The notes under the pieces: model-generated
Told to the model about the DNA's origin: nothing
Seen by the model: the letters and a program-made list of their open reading frames with translations, nothing else
The model's database searches: none
Part shown: in pieces, positions 4,923 through 6,070 of the stretch
How positions within the stretch are numbered: the first letter of the stretch is position 1
Layout: every line of letters starts with the position of its first letter
Translations under genes and position numbers: made by a program
DNA from: Acidobacteriota bacterium
Lineage (GTDB): Bacteria > Acidobacteriota > Terriglobia > Versatilivoradales > Versatilivoraceae
Reading direction: 5' to 3'
Length of the DNA stretch: 6,070 nt
Assembly (NCBI GenBank): GCA_028875135.1
Contig: JAPPFQ010000378.1
Span: 1 to 6,070, forward strand

Positions 4923-5405
4923 CTATTCGGTGGTTCCTGATTGATCGTGAATGGTGGTGAGGCTCAGGATCTCGAATTCCTTGAGGCCACCCGGCGTGTG
5001 GACCCTGGCCGTGTCTCCTTCCCTCTTGTTCAGCAGGCCGCGCCCTATGGGGGAGGTCGTCGAAATCAGGCCTTTTTGAATGTTCGACTCTTCGGACGAC
5101 ACCAGCTTGTAGGTGATCTCGGCATTTTTCTGAAGGTCATAGAGGACAACCGTAGATCCATAGGAGGCCCGGTCCCTGGGTATCCTGTCGAAATTGATCA
5201 TGGCCACGTCGGCCAATCTCTTGCGGAGCTGAGCCAACTTGGCGTTCAGGATCTCTTGTCGCTGCTTGGCCGACTGGTATTCGGCGTTTTCGCTCAGGTC
5301 GCCCAGCGCAATGGCTTTCTTCAGCTCCTTGGGAAGTTCCTTGGTCAACTCGTGCTGTATCACACGAATTTCCTCTTCCAGCTTCCTCTTGATGTCGATG
5401 GTCAT
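4923..5405 (-). CDS. greA: Transcription elongation factor GreA
   Basis: The 160-residue protein is normal GreA length. GreA enters the RNA polymerase secondary channel and stimulates cleavage of backtracked RNA. The N-terminal coiled coil (about 1-75) carries the tip motif GDLSENAEY (35-43), with D36 and E39 matching the acidic pair that positions catalytic magnesium. The C-terminal FKBP-like domain (about 80-158) has TSPIGRGLLNKREGD (117-131) and TPGGLKEFEIL (137-147). An upstream in-frame TTG at 5438 would add 11 residues. It overlaps the -10 box of the predicted promoter and so would not be in that transcript, which supports ATG 5405. The start has only a weak Shine-Dalgarno and overlaps a possible upstream small ORF by ATGA. 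The phosphatidyltransferase follows after 6 nt. Confidence 0.96.
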   Translation of the reverse strand: MTIDIKRKLEEEIRVIQHELTKELPKELKKAIALGDLSENAEYQSAKQRQEILNAKLAQLRKRLADVAMINFDRIPRDRASYGSTVVLYDLQKNAEITYKLVSSEESNIQKGLISTTSPIGRGLLNKREGDTARVHTPGGLKEFEILSLTTIHDQSGTTE

Positions 5406-5479
5406 GGGAGTTGTTTTCCGGTCCCGGGAAGCCGCCAATAATAGTTCCGGTACACTGAATAGTCAAAACATGACGACAT
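5402..5479 (-). CDS. Possible 25-codon leader ORF overlapping greA start
   Basis: This short frame begins ATG TCG TCA (peptide MSSCFDYSVY...) and ends ...GKQLP with a TGA that shares ATGA with the greA start codon. Just upstream is GGAGGAGG (5491-5484); its first GGAGG sits 7 nt from the ATG, the best ribosome binding site in the window. greA itself has only a weak one, so ribosomes finishing this ORF could start greA. Against it: the peptide is not a family I recognise, the frame is short enough to occur by chance, and the best predicted greA promoter lies inside it, so only transcripts from further upstream would contain it. A regulatory or vestigial role is possible. Confidence 0.35.
   Translation of the reverse strand: MSSCFDYSVYRNYYWRLPGTGKQLP
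5438..5466 (-). promoter_or_regulatory. Sigma-70-type promoter for greA
   Basis: On the minus strand TTGACT (5466-5461), a 17-bp spacer and TATTAT (5443-5438) each match five of six consensus bases. Transcription would start near 5431, giving greA a short leader of about 25 nt. The box lies inside the possible leader ORF 5402-5479, so the two readings describe alternative transcripts. Confidence 0.7.
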
Positions 5480-5498
5480 GGAGCCTCCTCCGTTTCAG

Positions 5499-5528
5499 AC
5501 CGCCGCCGGCCGTTGAGGCTGCGGCGGT
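5499..5528. repeat. GC-rich inverted repeat between MCE gene and greA
   Basis: ACCGCCGC (5499-5506) and GCGGCGGT (5521-5528) are perfect 8-base arms around a 14-base loop. It follows the MCE gene by about 57 bp on the minus strand and could form a stable RNA hairpin. There is no U tract after it, so it is not a standard intrinsic terminator. It might be an attenuating structure or a chance GC-rich pairing. Confidence 0.4.
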
Positions 5529-5584
5529 TGACAGAAGTCCTCTGCCCCCTTCAGGTTTCGAAATTGCACAATTCAGCCCTTGCC

Positions 5585-6070
5585 TCAAAACAGGCTTAAC
5601 TTGATGCGCAGGTATTTCCTGGGATTCTCCCGAAGGTCGTGCATGAACTTCACCATCTCGGCCGATGCCAGGTCGAGATTGGAGTAAAGGGAGGGATCTT
5701 TCAGAAGCTTGGAAACGGTCCCGTCCCCGTTGCTCATTTTTTCGGCCACATTGGAGAACTTCCCAAGGCTCTGGTTGAATTGAGTGTAAAGCGTGTCGTC
5801 CTTGGACAAGCGGCCCAAAAATCCTTCTCCTTCCTCGATTCTCTGCACCACCTTTTCGACTCTGGCCAGCATGCGTTCGGCCCGGTCATGGAGCGCGGGA
5901 TCACCAATCACCTTGCCCAGGGTACCCTCTCCCGATTCCACCTTGGCCACCACGTTCTGGCTCTTTTGCAACGTCTTCTGCAGCTCCTCGTAGAGCTGCG
6001 GATCCGAGACGAGCTGTCCAATGGTCCCCTCTCCGGCTGTGATCCTTTTGACCAGATCCTGCAGCTCTTA
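5585..6070 (-). CDS. MCE/MlaD-like protein, C-terminal repeat region (partial, interrupted at edge)
   Basis: The frame stops at TGA 5587-5585 and stays open to 6067, about 160 residues; the codon at 6070-6068 is TAA in the same frame. Four repeats with a G-[ED]-G-[TF] core are spaced exactly 34 residues apart: GEGT, GEGT, GEGF and GDGT at residues 12, 46, 80 and 114 of the visible part. Each is followed by a D-x-x-LY-like element (DPQLY, DPALH, DDTLY, DPSLY). The end is DLRENPRKYLRIKLSLF. From family knowledge this helical GxGT/LY tail and the 'RxNPxxYL' ending are typical of MlaD-like MCE proteins, which shuttle lipids across the periplasm with an ABC transporter. The MCE domain itself would lie beyond the window. 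No ATG occurs between the TAA and 5971, where a TTG is the first plausible start. The gene is thus broken, frameshifted nearby, or affected by an error at the edge. Confidence 0.8.

Noticed and set aside
4923..5438. Longer GreA starting at TTG 5438
   Set aside because: The TTG overlaps the predicted -10 box, has no ribosome binding site, and would give a non-standard 11-residue extension.
4941..5441. 166-codon open frame on the plus strand
   Set aside because: It is antisense to greA, which has all its family motifs, and the translation resembles no family I know.
5544..5587. Intrinsic terminator after the MCE gene, using GCCT/AGGC or GAATT/AATTC pairings
   Set aside because: The stems are only 4-6 bp with no U tract, too weak to call.
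1..6070. CRISPR array, insertion sequence, phage or defence system
   Set aside because: There is no regularly spaced direct repeat, no transposase, integrase or nuclease frame, and no gene resembling a known defence component on either strand.

Overview
The window reads as ordinary bacterial chromosome, GC-rich and gene-dense. No phage, transposase, defence or CRISPR genes are visible. The gene content is two adjacent DUF507 genes, a GreA factor, an actinobacterial-type CDP-alcohol phosphatidyltransferase, an MCE/MlaD-like tail with GEGT-type repeats, and a dispersed repeat of the 'AACCACAAATGGACACGAAT' kind. This suggests a diderm such as an Acidobacteriota or a related deep-branching group. 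That placement comes from family memory and is tentative. All four tRNA genes encode their 3' CCA.

Layout, left to right. Bases 1-168 are the C-terminal end of a membrane-anchored family 2 glycosyltransferase. Bases 169-576 are non-coding and carry an inverted pair of about 45-bp dispersed repeats. Bases 577-1848 encode a polytopic membrane protein resembling GT-C glycosyltransferases. Next is a divergent tRNA hub. tRNA-Lys(TTT) and tRNA-Glu(TTC) run leftward from a TTGACA-17-TAAGAT promoter. tRNA-Val(TAC) and tRNA-Asp(GTC) run rightward from a TTGACT-17-TATATT promoter. The rightward unit continues directly into two small DUF507 genes, the first starting 12 nt after the tRNA-Asp CCA, and ends at a strong bidirectional terminator (3065-3107).

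From 3127 to the right edge every gene lies on the minus strand. Read in transcription order from the right edge: the C-terminal part of an MCE/MlaD-like protein with four 34-residue repeats and an in-frame TAA in the last three bases of the window; greA with its own promoter and a possible 25-codon upstream ORF; a CDP-alcohol phosphatidyltransferase 6 nt after greA; and a secreted M48 zinc metalloprotease with its own promoter and ribosome binding site.

Functionally, the right half is mostly envelope maintenance (lipid transport, phospholipid synthesis, periplasmic proteolysis) plus transcription fidelity. The left half is probably lipid-linked sugar transfer. The observations most worth following are the tRNA-DUF507-DUF507 transcription unit, the small ORF overlapping the greA start by ATGA, and the interrupted MCE frame at the right edge. 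No clearly new multi-gene system is evident.
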